From: Sedimentibacter sp. MB31-C6
Lineage (GTDB): Bacteria; Bacillota; Clostridia; Tissierellales; Sedimentibacteraceae
Direction of reading: 5' to 3'
NCBI RefSeq assembly: GCF_035934735.1
Contig: NZ_CP142396.1
Span: 1-64,000 of the forward strand
Length of the DNA stretch: 64,000 nucleotides
Position 1 is the stretch's first letter, and each line of letters begins with the position of its first letter. The notes below the pieces were generated by a model. It was not told where the DNA came from. It saw only the letters and a list, made by a program, of their open reading frames with translations, and searched no databases. Shown here piece by piece: positions 16,814-26,425 of the stretch. Made by a program: the position numbers and the translations under genes.

Positions 16814-19124
16814 AAAATCAAAGTACACAGGTTTTTGCTCTGGAGTAAAGGTAGCTATTGAAAAAGCAAAAAAAACACTAGATAATGAAAAAAAGCTTTA
16901 CAGTCTTGGTGAAATCATACATAATAAGGATGTAGTTAATGATTTAGAAAATAAAGGATTAAAGGTTATAGAAAAACCTCCAAAACTAAATGATGCCAAA
17001 CTATTAATAAGATCTCATGGAGTTGGCAAGAATATTATTGATATATTAAATGAAAACAATATTGAAATAATTGATGCTACCTGTGTAAAAGTGAAAAAAA
17101 TACATAAAATAGTTGAAGAATTCAAAAACAATCATTACAATATAATAATTGTTGGAGATAAAAACCACCCTGAAGTAATAGGTATATTAGGTTGGTGTAA
17201 TAATGAGGCGGCGATTATTGACAGCTCAGAAGAATTATTAAATTTAAATATTAATCCTTTAGAAAAGTATTGTCTTGTGTCTCAAACAACATTCAATACA
17301 AACATATTTAAAGATATATTAAATACTATTAAAATGAATAATTTTACGAACATTGTTACTTTCAATACTATTTGTGATGCAACAAAAAAAAGACAAGAAG
17401 CTTGCTTAGAACTAGCAGCAAAAAGTGACGTAATGTTAATTATTGGAGGAAAAAATAGTTCAAATACAAAGAAACTATATGAATTAAGCAAAAAAGCTTG
17501 TATAAATACATTTCATATTGAAAATTATAGGGAAATTCCTTATAAATATATTGATAAAAATACTAAGGTGGGAGTATCAGCAGGAGCATCAACTCCTGAC
17601 TGGATAATTGAGGAGGTTATTAAAATGTTGGAAAACCTAAATACTAATGAACAGAATGAAAAAGAAGAACAAAGTGTAAATGATGAACAAATTGGAACAA
17701 TGCATGAATTGTTCGAGAATTATGGCGGAGTTTCAAATATCAGAACTGGCCAAACAGTAAAAGGTACTGTAATTTATGTAAGTCCTGAAGCCATATCTGT
17801 GAACATAAATTATAAATCTGATGGAATTATTACAAGAGAAAATTATTCTATTAATGAAATAGAAGATTTAACTCAAGAAATAAAAGAAGGAGATGAAATA
17901 GAAGCTTTAGTTATCAAAATGTCAGATCAAGATGGCAATGTTGTTTTAACTAGAAGGCCTATTGAAGAACGTAAAGTTTGGGAAGAGTTAGAAAAATTCA
18001 GAATTGAAAATACTATACTTGATACAACAATTATCGAAGCATCTCAATATGGAATTTATGGAAAAGTTAAAGGAATAAAAGGATTTATTCCAAGAAATCA
18101 AATTTCTATAAATAGAAATGTAGATCCATCAGAATATGTTGGCAAAAACCTAAAGGTTGTTGTTTTAGAAACTAAAAATAATAAAAGAGGAAGAAAACAA
18201 AACCAATTAATACTATCTTCTAAATATATAGAAAAAATTGAGAAAGAAGAAAGAGATAAAAAAGTATGGGAAAACATCCAGGAAGGTGAAGTATACGAAG
18301 GAACAGTTAAAAATATTCAAGATTATGGTGCTTTTGTAGAAATAAATGGCATTGATGGATTACTTCACATTACTGAGATTGCATGGACAAGAATTAAACA
18401 TCCTTCTGATGTTTTAAAAACAGGAGATAAAATCAACGTTAAAGTTAAAAGCGTAGACAAGGAAAACAAAAGATTATCTTTAAGTTACAAGGCAACAGTA
18501 AAAAGCCCATGGTCTTCATTCCTTGATAAATATAAAAAAGGTGATGTAGTTGATGGAAAAGTAACAAGAATAGTGGATTTCGGTGCTTTTGTAATGGTAG
18601 ATGATATTGAATGCTTGTTGCATATAAAAGATTTAGATTGGGCTAGAACTGAAAAAGTAACTGACGTGCTTAATGAAGGTCAAGATGTAACAGCAAAAAT
18701 ATTAAATATATCTAAGAAAGACAAAAAAATAAGTCTTGGGTTAAAGCAACTTGTTGAGCATCCTTTTGATCAATATGCTAAAAATTTAAAAAAGGACGAT
18801 ATAATACAGGTTGAAGTAACACGTATTTTATTAGACGGAGTACATGTAAAAGTAAACGAAAATATAGACTCCTTTATGCCTATAAATAAAGTATCTAATG
18901 AAAAATTAAGAACACCTGCTCAAGTTGTAAAAGTTGGTGAAATAAAAGATGCTAAAATATTAGGCATTGACATGAAAAATAAAAAACTTAACTTAACATT
19001 TATATTAGAAGACAAGAGTGATGAATTTTCAAATAATGATACCCCTGTATCTTATAAATCTGAAGAAACAAACTTTACAATTGGAGAATCCATAGGTAAT
19101 GCTCTTGAAGACTTGTTAAAGTAA
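16803..19124 (+). CDS. ispH: IspH–ribosomal protein S1 fusion
   Basis: The N-terminal part (about 1–280) is IspH/LytB, the [4Fe-4S] enzyme that reduces HMBPP to IPP and DMAPP in the last step of the MEP isoprenoid pathway. The three cluster cysteines are C12, C94 and C191, and substrate His residues lie at H40, H72 and H122. The C-terminal part (about 305–755) has five S1-like RNA-binding repeats, including GTVKNIQDYGAFVEINGIDG and VTRIVDFGAFVMV. Such bifunctional IspH/RpsA proteins are known in clostridia. A Glu/Asn-rich linker (about 283–300) joins the halves. The start overlaps plsC, and a terminator follows. Confidence 0.95.
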   Translation: MYIEKSKYTGFCSGVKVAIEKAKKTLDNEKKLYSLGEIIHNKDVVNDLENKGLKVIEKPPKLNDAKLLIRSHGVGKNIIDILNENNIEIIDATCVKVKKIHKIVEEFKNNHYNIIIVGDKNHPEVIGILGWCNNEAAIIDSSEELLNLNINPLEKYCLVSQTTFNTNIFKDILNTIKMNNFTNIVTFNTICDATKKRQEACLELAAKSDVMLIIGGKNSSNTKKLYELSKKACINTFHIENYREIPYKYIDKNTKVGVSAGASTPDWIIEEVIKMLENLNTNEQNEKEEQSVNDEQIGTMHELFENYGGVSNIRTGQTVKGTVIYVSPEAISVNINYKSDGIITRENYSINEIEDLTQEIKEGDEIEALVIKMSDQDGNVVLTRRPIEERKVWEELEKFRIENTILDTTIIEASQYGIYGKVKGIKGFIPRNQISINRNVDPSEYVGKNLKVVVLETKNNKRGRKQNQLILSSKYIEKIEKEERDKKVWENIQEGEVYEGTVKNIQDYGAFVEINGIDGLLHITEIAWTRIKHPSDVLKTGDKINVKVKSVDKENKRLSLSYKATVKSPWSSFLDKYKKGDVVDGKVTRIVDFGAFVMVDDIECLLHIKDLDWARTEKVTDVLNEGQDVTAKILNISKKDKKISLGLKQLVEHPFDQYAKNLKKDDIIQVEVTRILLDGVHVKVNENIDSFMPINKVSNEKLRTPAQVVKVGEIKDAKILGIDMKNKKLNLTFILEDKSDEFSNNDTPVSYKSEETNFTIGESIGNALEDLLK

Positions 19125-19145
19125 TAATAAATATTAAATCCTATG

Positions 19146-19174
19146 AAGTTAGATCCTATGATCTAACTTTTTTT
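19146..19174 (+). terminator. Terminator of the cmk–plsC–ispH/rpsA operon
   Basis: A perfect 10-bp stem AAGTTAGATC/GATCTAACTT with CTAT loop is followed by a T-run. Confidence 0.92.
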
Positions 19175-19202
19175 CCATCAAAATAAATTTAGGAGGTTAC
19201 TT

Positions 19203-20243
19203 GTGATAAAAGAATTTTTACTTGATTTATGTTCAAATCAATTTGTTTCTGGAAATGAATATATTAACGGAAATATATTAATAGATAATTTTCAACCATA
19301 TACAGATTCCTATGAAAAGGACAAAATAGGAAGCTATATATTCAAATCAAATGGAACTAATAATAAAAAAATAATGCTCTCAGCCCATATTGATGAAATT
19401 GGATTAATGGTAACAGGAATTCTAGATGATGGATTTTTAAGATTTACATCAGTTGGGGGCATAAATCCTGCTTCATTAGTATCTCAAGAAGTTATTGTTT
19501 ACGGTAATAGTGAAGTTTATGGAGTAATAGGAATTAAACCACCTCATATAACCTCGGATGAAGAAAGAAAAAAGCCATTGCAAATAAAAGATTTATTCAT
19601 TGATACAGGTTATTCTAAGGAAAAATTACAAGAACTTGTTTCAGTGGGAGATTTTGCAGTCATTAAAAGAGACCCAATTGCCTTACAAGGAAGTAGAATT
19701 TCTGCTAAAGCTTTTGATGATAGGGCATGTGTTGCTGTAATGCTTGAAGTTGCAAAAGAACTTAAAAAAATTTCTCATAAAAGTAATATATACTATACAG
19801 CTTCAGCTCAAGAAGAAACTGGCTGTAGGGGAGCAACAACAGCTAGCTATAAAATTAATCCCGATATAGGTATAGTATTAGATGTTGGATTTGGTTCAAC
19901 ACCAGATCTTCCACCTGAAACAGCAGACCTTGGTAAGGGACCTGTTGTAGCGTATGGAGGTAGATTGAATTCTAAACTAACAAAAAAATTCATTGAAGTT
20001 TGTAAGAAATACAATTATAAAATTCAATATGAAGTAGCTCCAGCAGCAACAGGCACTGACACAGAATCATTACAAATTAACAGAGAAGGCATTCCTTGTA
20101 TCCTTTTGTCAATTCCTCTGAGATATATGCATACATCCGTTGAAACAATTGATTTTAAAGATGTAGAAAATACAGGAAAAGCAATTGCTCGTTTCATAAA
20201 TGAAATTGATAATTCTGATTTGGAGGAAATATTATGTTTTTAA
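19203..20243 (+). CDS. M42 family metallo-aminopeptidase (first of three)
   Basis: M42 enzymes are cytosolic dodecameric tetrahedral aminopeptidases with two metal ions that finish peptide breakdown. The 346 aa protein shows the metal and catalytic motifs SAHIDEIG, AFDDRACVAV, AQEETGCRGA, LDVGFGSTPD, TGTDTESLQ and the final ligand in RYMHTSVE. It starts with GTG after AGGAGG. The middle region includes the KPPHITSDEERKK segment typical of the family. Its end overlaps the next M42 gene by 10 nt. Substrate preference cannot be read directly. Confidence 0.93.
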   Translation: MIKEFLLDLCSNQFVSGNEYINGNILIDNFQPYTDSYEKDKIGSYIFKSNGTNNKKIMLSAHIDEIGLMVTGILDDGFLRFTSVGGINPASLVSQEVIVYGNSEVYGVIGIKPPHITSDEERKKPLQIKDLFIDTGYSKEKLQELVSVGDFAVIKRDPIALQGSRISAKAFDDRACVAVMLEVAKELKKISHKSNIYYTASAQEETGCRGATTASYKINPDIGIVLDVGFGSTPDLPPETADLGKGPVVAYGGRLNSKLTKKFIEVCKKYNYKIQYEVAPAATGTDTESLQINREGIPCILLSIPLRYMHTSVETIDFKDVENTGKAIARFINEIDNSDLEEILCF

Positions 20244-21235
20244 AAGAATTAACACAACTTTCCGGCGTATCAGGAAATGAATATGAAGTTAGGAACTTTA
20301 TAAAAAATAAATTAGATGAAATAAACTGTGAATATTATATAGATAAAATAGGTAATTTAATAGCACACAATAAAGGTAGAAAAAACAAAACAATTATGAT
20401 TTCAGCCCATATGGATGAAGTAGGTTTAATAGTATCAAATATCGATAAAGATGGTTTTATTAAATTTCAAACTGTAGGTGGCATTGACCCTAGAGTTTTA
20501 AATTCTAAGATAGTAGAAATTGGTGATAAAAAAATACCTGGTGTAATTGGTTCAAAGGCAGTACATCTAATGACTAAAGAAGAAAGAGGTAAAACAATAC
20601 CAATCGATAAACTATACATTGATATCGGTTCTGAATCAAAATCAGAAACAGAAAAATTAGTAAACATTGGAGATTATGTTTCCTTTAAAAGTGATTATGT
20701 TGAATTTGGTGATAATTTAATAAAGGCAAAAGCGTTAGATGACAGAGCCGGTTGCAACGCAATTTTAGAACTTTTAAGCATGAAACTTAATATAGATTTT
20801 TATGGTGTGTTTACTGTAATGGAAGAAGTAGGTTGCAGAGGAGCATATACTGCTGCTTATGCTTTAGAGCCAGATTTAGGCATTATTATTGAAGGAACAA
20901 TTTGTGCAGATATGCCTGAAATAGAAGACAGCTCTAAATCAACAACTATTGGTAAAGGGGCAGCATTATCAATTATGGATAAATCTACAGTATACGATAT
21001 AGATTTCGTTAGATACGTTGCTAAATTAGCAGAATATAATAATATTTCATACCAATATAGAAAATCTACTTCTGGTGGAAATGATGCAGGAGCCATACAC
21101 AAAACTAAAAACGGTGCAAAAACAGTAGCAATTTCAGTTCCTTGTAGATATATTCACTCACATGTAAATGTTGCTAGTAAAGAAGATTATAAAAGTGTTA
21201 TAGAACTAACAAAAGCTGTTTTATTAGATCAATAA
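20234..21235 (+). CDS. M42 family metallo-aminopeptidase (second of three)
   Basis: This 333 aa paralogue carries SAHMDEVG, KALDDRAGCNA, VMEEVGCRGAYTAA, a Glu-type metal ligand in IIEGTICADMPE, SGGNDAGAIH and CRYIHSHV. TGGAGGA in the end of the preceding gene serves as the ribosome binding site. The different ligand sequence at the fourth metal motif (EGT rather than DVG) suggests a distinct subfamily and specificity from its neighbours. The tandem arrangement points to cooperative degradation of different peptides. Confidence 0.93.
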   Translation: MFLKELTQLSGVSGNEYEVRNFIKNKLDEINCEYYIDKIGNLIAHNKGRKNKTIMISAHMDEVGLIVSNIDKDGFIKFQTVGGIDPRVLNSKIVEIGDKKIPGVIGSKAVHLMTKEERGKTIPIDKLYIDIGSESKSETEKLVNIGDYVSFKSDYVEFGDNLIKAKALDDRAGCNAILELLSMKLNIDFYGVFTVMEEVGCRGAYTAAYALEPDLGIIIEGTICADMPEIEDSSKSTTIGKGAALSIMDKSTVYDIDFVRYVAKLAEYNNISYQYRKSTSGGNDAGAIHKTKNGAKTVAISVPCRYIHSHVNVASKEDYKSVIELTKAVLLDQ

Positions 21236-21258
21236 ATAAGGAAAGAAAGGGGAATAAA

Positions 21259-22242
21259 ATGAAATTTAATAGTGATTTAATTAAAAATCTATCTGATTGT
21301 TTTTCACCATCGGGCAGAGAACAAAATGTACGTGAATTAATTATAAATGAAATAAAAGATTATGTAGATGATTTTAATATAGATTCTCTTGGCAACCTAA
21401 TTGCTAGAAAAAAAGGAGCTGGTAAAAAAATAATGTTTTCAGCTCATATGGATCAAATAGGATTGATTATAACCCATGTAGATGAAAAAGGCTTTTTAAG
21501 TTTTTCAAATGTTGGTGGACTTCAAGCAAAAGAATTATTAGGTCATCGAGTGATATTTAACAATGGTCTTGAAGGGGTAATCTGTTCTGAGGAAGTAAAA
21601 GATAAAGATAAACTTACGATGAGTAAATTATATATTGATGTAGCTTCAACATCCAGTGATTTTGTAAAAAAGAATTTCCAAATAGGGGATATGTGTGTTT
21701 TTAAAACAGACTTCTACGAAAATGAAGATTGTATAATATGCAAAGCAGCTGATGACAGAATAGGATGTTATATTTTAATTGAAGCAATTAAAAACCATCC
21801 ATCAACTGATAATGATATATATTATGTATTTTCTGTACAAGAAGAAGTTGGAACAAGAGGTGCTAAAACAGCTGGATACAGTATTAATCCTGATTTAGCA
21901 ATAGCCCTTGATATAACAGCAACAGGCGACTCCCTAGATAAAACAAAAATGGATGTTAAATTAAATGGAGGAGCAGCTATTAAATTAATGGATAAGTCTC
22001 TTATAACACATCCAGAAGTTAAAGACTTGCTCACAAATTTAGCAAAAAATAATAATATTAAATATCAATATGAAGTTTTGGAATTTGGTGGAACAGATGC
22101 TGGTGCAATCCACTTAACAAGAGAAGGTGTCCCTAGCGGAGTAATTTCTATTCCAACTAGAAATCTACATACATCAGGAGAAATATTCAACAAAAATGAT
22201 GTAATTGAATGTATTAAGTTAGTAATAGCAGTAGTGAAATAA
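21259..22242 (+). CDS. M42 family metallo-aminopeptidase (third of three)
   Basis: The 327 aa third paralogue has SAHMDQIG, KAADDRIGCY, VQEEVGTRGAKTAG, ALDITATGD, GGTDAGAIHLTREG and TRNLHTSGE. All active-site positions appear intact. It lies 23 bp after the second gene with AAAGGGG upstream, and a bidirectional terminator follows. The peptide-related OPT and PepD genes lie directly beyond on the opposite strand, so the region works as a peptide-utilisation cluster. Confidence 0.93.
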   Translation: MKFNSDLIKNLSDCFSPSGREQNVRELIINEIKDYVDDFNIDSLGNLIARKKGAGKKIMFSAHMDQIGLIITHVDEKGFLSFSNVGGLQAKELLGHRVIFNNGLEGVICSEEVKDKDKLTMSKLYIDVASTSSDFVKKNFQIGDMCVFKTDFYENEDCIICKAADDRIGCYILIEAIKNHPSTDNDIYYVFSVQEEVGTRGAKTAGYSINPDLAIALDITATGDSLDKTKMDVKLNGGAAIKLMDKSLITHPEVKDLLTNLAKNNNIKYQYEVLEFGGTDAGAIHLTREGVPSGVISIPTRNLHTSGEIFNKNDVIECIKLVIAVVK

Positions 22243-22260
22243 ACATTACCAACAAAAAAA

Positions 22261-22299
22261 TAGACTCTTAAGCTATGTATCACTTAAGAGTCTATTTTT
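22261..22299. terminator. Bidirectional terminator between convergent peptidase and PqqD-like genes
   Basis: A perfect 12-bp stem TAGACTCTTAAG/CTTAAGAGTCTA has a T-run on the right and an A-run on the left, so it can stop transcription from both sides. Confidence 0.92.
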
Positions 22300-22319
22300 G
22301 AATCATTATTACTTAAAAT

Positions 22320-22694
22320 TTATACTTCGTATTCTTTAAACTTAATCCAGCCTCGTTTAGATAGATATTTTAAATATGTTATCAATCTATACATTTCATT
22401 ATTGACATCTTCTTTATATTTTTCTGACATAAGTTTTGCAATATCATAAATAGTTCGTTCACCATCTATATACTTCCATACTGTTGAACATCGTTCATCT
22501 AAATTTAAATTAGTAATAGATTTTCTATTTACCATCCAAGCTAAAAATTTTTTAATTGGATCTATAGTTTTTAAACATAAAACAACTTTACCATCTTCCT
22601 CTTTCCAGTCATTAAGTTTAATTTCTGGCACAAATAATGCAAAATTATGTTTTGTATCTATATCTTTATAAAACACCTCTTGATTCTTCATCAT
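22320..22694 (-). CDS. PqqD-like peptide-chaperone-fold protein (orphan)
   Basis: The 124 aa protein has a C-terminal PqqD-type winged fold (about 60–120): LDERCSTVWKYIDGERTIYDIA, then YLKYLSKRGWIKF. PqqD domains normally hand precursor peptides to radical SAM enzymes. No radical SAM maturase or precursor peptide is visible here. The gene lies downstream of an OPT peptide transporter on the same strand (28 bp gap), suggesting a function tied to peptide uptake. The N-terminal 55 residues are not recognised. AAGGATG precedes the start; a second Met is adjacent. Fold assignment is good, function unknown. Confidence 0.7.
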   Translation of the reverse strand: MMKNQEVFYKDIDTKHNFALFVPEIKLNDWKEEDGKVVLCLKTIDPIKKFLAWMVNRKSITNLNLDERCSTVWKYIDGERTIYDIAKLMSEKYKEDVNNEMYRLITYLKYLSKRGWIKFKEYEV

Positions 22695-22722
22695 AAATCA
22701 TCCTTACTATTTAATTGAAAAT

Positions 22723-24651
22723 CTAAGCATTTTTGTTTCTTTTAATTGAGAACAAATAAATCCATAATCCTAACAAAATAAACATTATAAACGAAAACAA
22801 ATCACTCTGTGTTATATTTGTTAAAAATCCTTTACCAAATGCAATATTTATATTAGATGCAACCAAAGCTGCTACAATTATTCCCATTAAAGCATCACCA
22901 GCAACTAACCCTGATGCTAAAAGTGTTCCTTTTTCAACAACCTCATCTCTTCGCTTTTTATCTTTGCCAAATCTTCTTTCAGCAATTTCTCGTATTATTC
23001 CACCAACTAAAATGGCAGCATTAAGAGTTATAGGAAGATAAATCCCTAAAGCAACAGGCAATATTGAAATTCTAGCCATCTCACAGAATATTGCAATAGC
23101 GGCGCCTATAATTATTAATGTCCAAGGAAGTTGAGCAGTCATTATTCCTTCAACAATCATTTTCATTAAAGTTGCCTGAGGTGCAGCTACTTCTGCAGTT
23201 CCTATTCCATAAGCAGATTCAAGCATGTTAATTACAAAAGCAGCAAATGCTCCAGCTATTGAAAGAGCAATAAACATACCTAGCTGAACATTCTTAGGAG
23301 TACCTCCAATTATAAATGTAGTTTTTAAACTTTGTGCAGTTCCACCTGCCACTGCTATAGCTACACAAACAACTCCACCTATTGTAATACATTTAGTCAT
23401 ATATTCCTGTGAGACACCACCAGTTATTTTAATTATTGTAGTAACAAAAAGCATAGTTGCTATAGTCATACCAGATACTGGATTATTAGATGCTCCTATT
23501 ATACCAACCATTCTTGCAGATACAACAGCAAAGAAAAAACTAAATACAACTGCCATTAGCCCACCTAATATTCCTCCATTTATTATTGGTAAAAGCCATG
23601 TTAATCCAAAGCCAAATGCTGCTGCTAATATAACCCATAAAAGAGGTGCTTCTAAATCGATCCTGCTTACTTTTTTATTTTCACCAGTTCCAATCCCACT
23701 AATAGCTTGTTTAAAGCTTGTTACAATTGTAGGAATAGATTTAGCTAGGGAAATAAAACCTCCCATTGCAACTGCTCCAGCACCAATATATTTAATATAA
23801 TCGGCCCAAATTTCAGTAGCACTCATTTCAGATATAATTTTTGTTGCGGGGAATAATGGATCAGTCAAGCCTACTCCTAAAAATTTAATTAATGGAATAA
23901 GAGCAAACCATGCTATTACAGAACCACCAAACATAAGTAATGACGCTTTAGTGCCTACAATAAAACCAACACCTAAAAGTGATGCTAATGTATCAAATCC
24001 CATCATTGTTCCTTGATAGTTTTTAATAATATAAGTAGCTTGCTCTCCCCATAATGCAAATCCACCTGAAAATAACTTGTATCCAGCTCCTACACCAAGA
24101 CCTGTCATTACAGTTTTAAATCCCTGACCACCTTCACTACCAGTAACAAGAACTTCAGCTGCAGCCATACTTTCTGGGTATACTAAATTACCATGTTCTT
24201 CGACTATCAAATATCTTCTTAAAGGAGTAATGAAAAATACTCCCATAAGTCCACCTATAATGGTTACTGTAATAACTGTAAAAATACTCAATTGTAATCC
24301 CCATAAAATTAATGCTGGCAAAATAAATATAACTCCTCCAGCAAGAGATTCTCCCATAGCAGCTAACGATGCAACTACGTTGGCTTCTAATATATTGTTT
24401 CTTTTAAACATGCCCTTTAATACCCCGGTTGCTATTATTGCACCAGGTATACCTGCTGAAATTGTCAACCCAACCTTTAAACCAAGGTATGTATTAGCTG
24501 CTGCAAAAAGACAAGCTAGTATAATACCTAGTATAATAGAATAACCTGTTGTTTCTGGCATTGCCATTGAAGTTGGTACAAAGGGAACATAATCTTCACC
24601 TCTTATATCACCATAAGCTGTTGATGATAACTTTTTTCCTTCTTTACTCAT
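22723..24651 (-). CDS. OPT family oligopeptide transporter
   Basis: The 642 aa protein is almost entirely membrane-spanning (about 14–16 segments). It shows OPT-family features: AANTYLGLKVGLTISAGIPGAIIATGVLK near the N-terminus, and conserved NPVSGMTIATML and AGDALMGIIVA segments. OPT proteins import peptides with the proton gradient. AGGAGT precedes the ATG. It is co-directional with PepD upstream and the PqqD-like gene downstream, forming a peptide uptake and hydrolysis unit. The N-terminal ~35 residues are hydrophilic and cytoplasmic. Confidence 0.92.
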   Translation of the reverse strand: MSKEGKKLSSTAYGDIRGEDYVPFVPTSMAMPETTGYSIILGIILACLFAAANTYLGLKVGLTISAGIPGAIIATGVLKGMFKRNNILEANVVASLAAMGESLAGGVIFILPALILWGLQLSIFTVITVTIIGGLMGVFFITPLRRYLIVEEHGNLVYPESMAAAEVLVTGSEGGQGFKTVMTGLGVGAGYKLFSGGFALWGEQATYIIKNYQGTMMGFDTLASLLGVGFIVGTKASLLMFGGSVIAWFALIPLIKFLGVGLTDPLFPATKIISEMSATEIWADYIKYIGAGAVAMGGFISLAKSIPTIVTSFKQAISGIGTGENKKVSRIDLEAPLLWVILAAAFGFGLTWLLPIINGGILGGLMAVVFSFFFAVVSARMVGIIGASNNPVSGMTIATMLFVTTIIKITGGVSQEYMTKCITIGGVVCVAIAVAGGTAQSLKTTFIIGGTPKNVQLGMFIALSIAGAFAAFVINMLESAYGIGTAEVAAPQATLMKMIVEGIMTAQLPWTLIIIGAAIAIFCEMARISILPVALGIYLPITLNAAILVGGIIREIAERRFGKDKKRRDEVVEKGTLLASGLVAGDALMGIIVAALVASNINIAFGKGFLTNITQSDLFSFIMFILLGLWIYLFSIKRNKNA

Positions 24652-24690
24652 AATTCAACTCCTATTGTCAAGTTTTCTTGTATTATTTTA

Positions 24691-26133
24691 CTATTTCATA
24701 TTTTTCATTAATTTTATTATAAATTCCCATAGATTTTGAACGGAAGTTATGCTAATATGTTCATCGGGAGTATGAACATCATATAAATTTGGTCCAAAAC
24801 TAATCATATCAACATCAGGCATTTTTTCCTTTAAAAGACCACATTCTAAACCTGCATGAATAGCATCTATTTTTGGTTCTTGTCCTTTAATCTCTTTATA
24901 TGTTTCTACACAAAGGTCTCTTAATTTTGAATTCGGTTCAAATTGCCATTCTGGATAGTCAGAATCATTTATTAATTCGGCTCCAATTAATTTAGATAAT
25001 GTTTCTATTCTATCCAATATTTCAACTTTTAATGTTTTAACAGAACTTCGAACGGCAGATTCAAAAGTTACTTTATCTTCATTAAATATAATAACGCCTA
25101 AATTTAAACTACTTTCAACCAATCCTTCTATATCTTTACTCATTGTTTGAATACCATTAGGCATTAAGTTTAAAAAATTGATTATTTTAACAGTAATTTC
25201 AGTTGTTAAATGTTTTTCTACTTTAACTTCTGTGATTTCTAATTTGACATCTGGATCTTGTACCCTTAATTCCTTTTTAAATATATCAATAGTATTATTA
25301 GCAATTAATTTTAATTTTTCTATGTTTGTATTTTCTGTAGATAAAATAACTTCAGATTCCCTTGGAATAGCATTGTTTTTAGCGCCGCCACTAATATAAG
25401 CAATGTTAAAATCAATTTCTTTATTAATTGAGTTTAGTAATCTTCCCATAAGTTTATTAGAATTTCCTCTTTGCTTTATTATTTCCATTCCAGAGTGTCC
25501 GCCTCGTAATCCTTTTATTTCTAATTTTAACGCAGAATTACTTGTATTTTCCCACTTATTTTTAATATGGACATAATTAGTAGCTCCTCCGGCACAGCTT
25601 ACAAAAAATACTCCTTCTTCCTCAGCATCAATATTTAATAATGCTTTACCATTTAAATGTTTCGGGTCTACAGCATTAGCACCATACATTCCTGTTTCTT
25701 CACCAGTTGTAACTAATATTTCTAAAGGTGGATGTGGTATATCATTAGAATCAAGTAATGCTAAACCAAAAGCTACAGCAATTCCATTATCTGCACCTAA
25801 TGTTGTGCCATTAGCATATATATAATCATCTGTGATTCTAAGTTTTAATGGATCCTTTAAAAAATCATGATTAATATCTTTATTTTTTTCACAAACCATA
25901 TCCATATGTCCTTGTATAATAACAGGAGATAACCCTTCATAATTTGAGCTAGCTGTTTTTCTAATTATTACATTTAACTCACTATCTTGTATAACCTCTA
26001 AATTTCTTTCTTTAGCAAAATTCACCAAGAAGTCACTTAAAGCTTTTTCATTACCTGAACCATGAGGTATTTTAGTAATATCTTCAAAAAACTTGAAAAC
26101 TTTTTTTGGCTCTAAATTTTCTAAAACTGCCAT
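24691..26133 (-). CDS. pepD: Aminoacyl-histidine dipeptidase (PepD, M20 family)
   Basis: PepD is a cytosolic zinc dipeptidase of the M20 family. From this start it has 480 aa, the normal family length. Motifs seen are KIPHGSGNEKALSDFL, the metal-binding IIQGHMDMVCEKN, TTLGADNGIAVA, the catalytic TTGEETGMYGA, LLNIDAEEEG, a lid domain, and the C-terminal DAIHAGLECGLL. An in-frame ATG 30 codons upstream gives a Cys/Asn/Lys-rich extension unlike the family, and AAGGTG lies before the chosen ATG. The OPT gene follows after 39 bp. Confidence 0.93.
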   Translation of the reverse strand: MAVLENLEPKKVFKFFEDITKIPHGSGNEKALSDFLVNFAKERNLEVIQDSELNVIIRKTASSNYEGLSPVIIQGHMDMVCEKNKDINHDFLKDPLKLRITDDYIYANGTTLGADNGIAVAFGLALLDSNDIPHPPLEILVTTGEETGMYGANAVDPKHLNGKALLNIDAEEEGVFFVSCAGGATNYVHIKNKWENTSNSALKLEIKGLRGGHSGMEIIKQRGNSNKLMGRLLNSINKEIDFNIAYISGGAKNNAIPRESEVILSTENTNIEKLKLIANNTIDIFKKELRVQDPDVKLEITEVKVEKHLTTEITVKIINFLNLMPNGIQTMSKDIEGLVESSLNLGVIIFNEDKVTFESAVRSSVKTLKVEILDRIETLSKLIGAELINDSDYPEWQFEPNSKLRDLCVETYKEIKGQEPKIDAIHAGLECGLLKEKMPDVDMISFGPNLYDVHTPDEHISITSVQNLWEFIIKLMKNMK

Positions 26134-26336
26134 TTTGTTAACACACCTTTCAGTCTTAATATTGTTTAGTTTATTTAAATAAACTTTATACTTAATATTC
26201 CTACAATTAAAGCAATTATTCACTTAGAAGAAAGCCGAAGTTACTACAAGTAAATCTCCAGCATTTATAATGGTATTCTTTGCAATAAAGCAATGAAAAA
26301 GAATTACCTACAATGCAAATAGTACATAGATATTCA

Positions 26337-26365
26337 TTGTAACGATTACTTATTTATAGTATAAT
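26337..26365 (+). promoter_or_regulatory. Probable promoter of the E1-like gene
   Basis: TTGTAA (26337–26342) and TATAAT (26360–26365), 17 bp apart, lie about 60 bp upstream of the TTG start. The rest of the 26134–26425 divergent spacer holds no other recognised element. Confidence 0.55.
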
Positions 26366-26425
26366 AATAAATAGACAATACAAATAAAAAGATAAGTTAC
26401 TTGATATAAATTAGGAGGTGGTTAA

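Noticed and set aside
26134-26223. N-terminal extension of PepD (30 extra codons)
   Set aside because: The extension is Cys/Asn/Lys-rich and unlike PepD; the internal ATG has a ribosome binding site and gives standard length.
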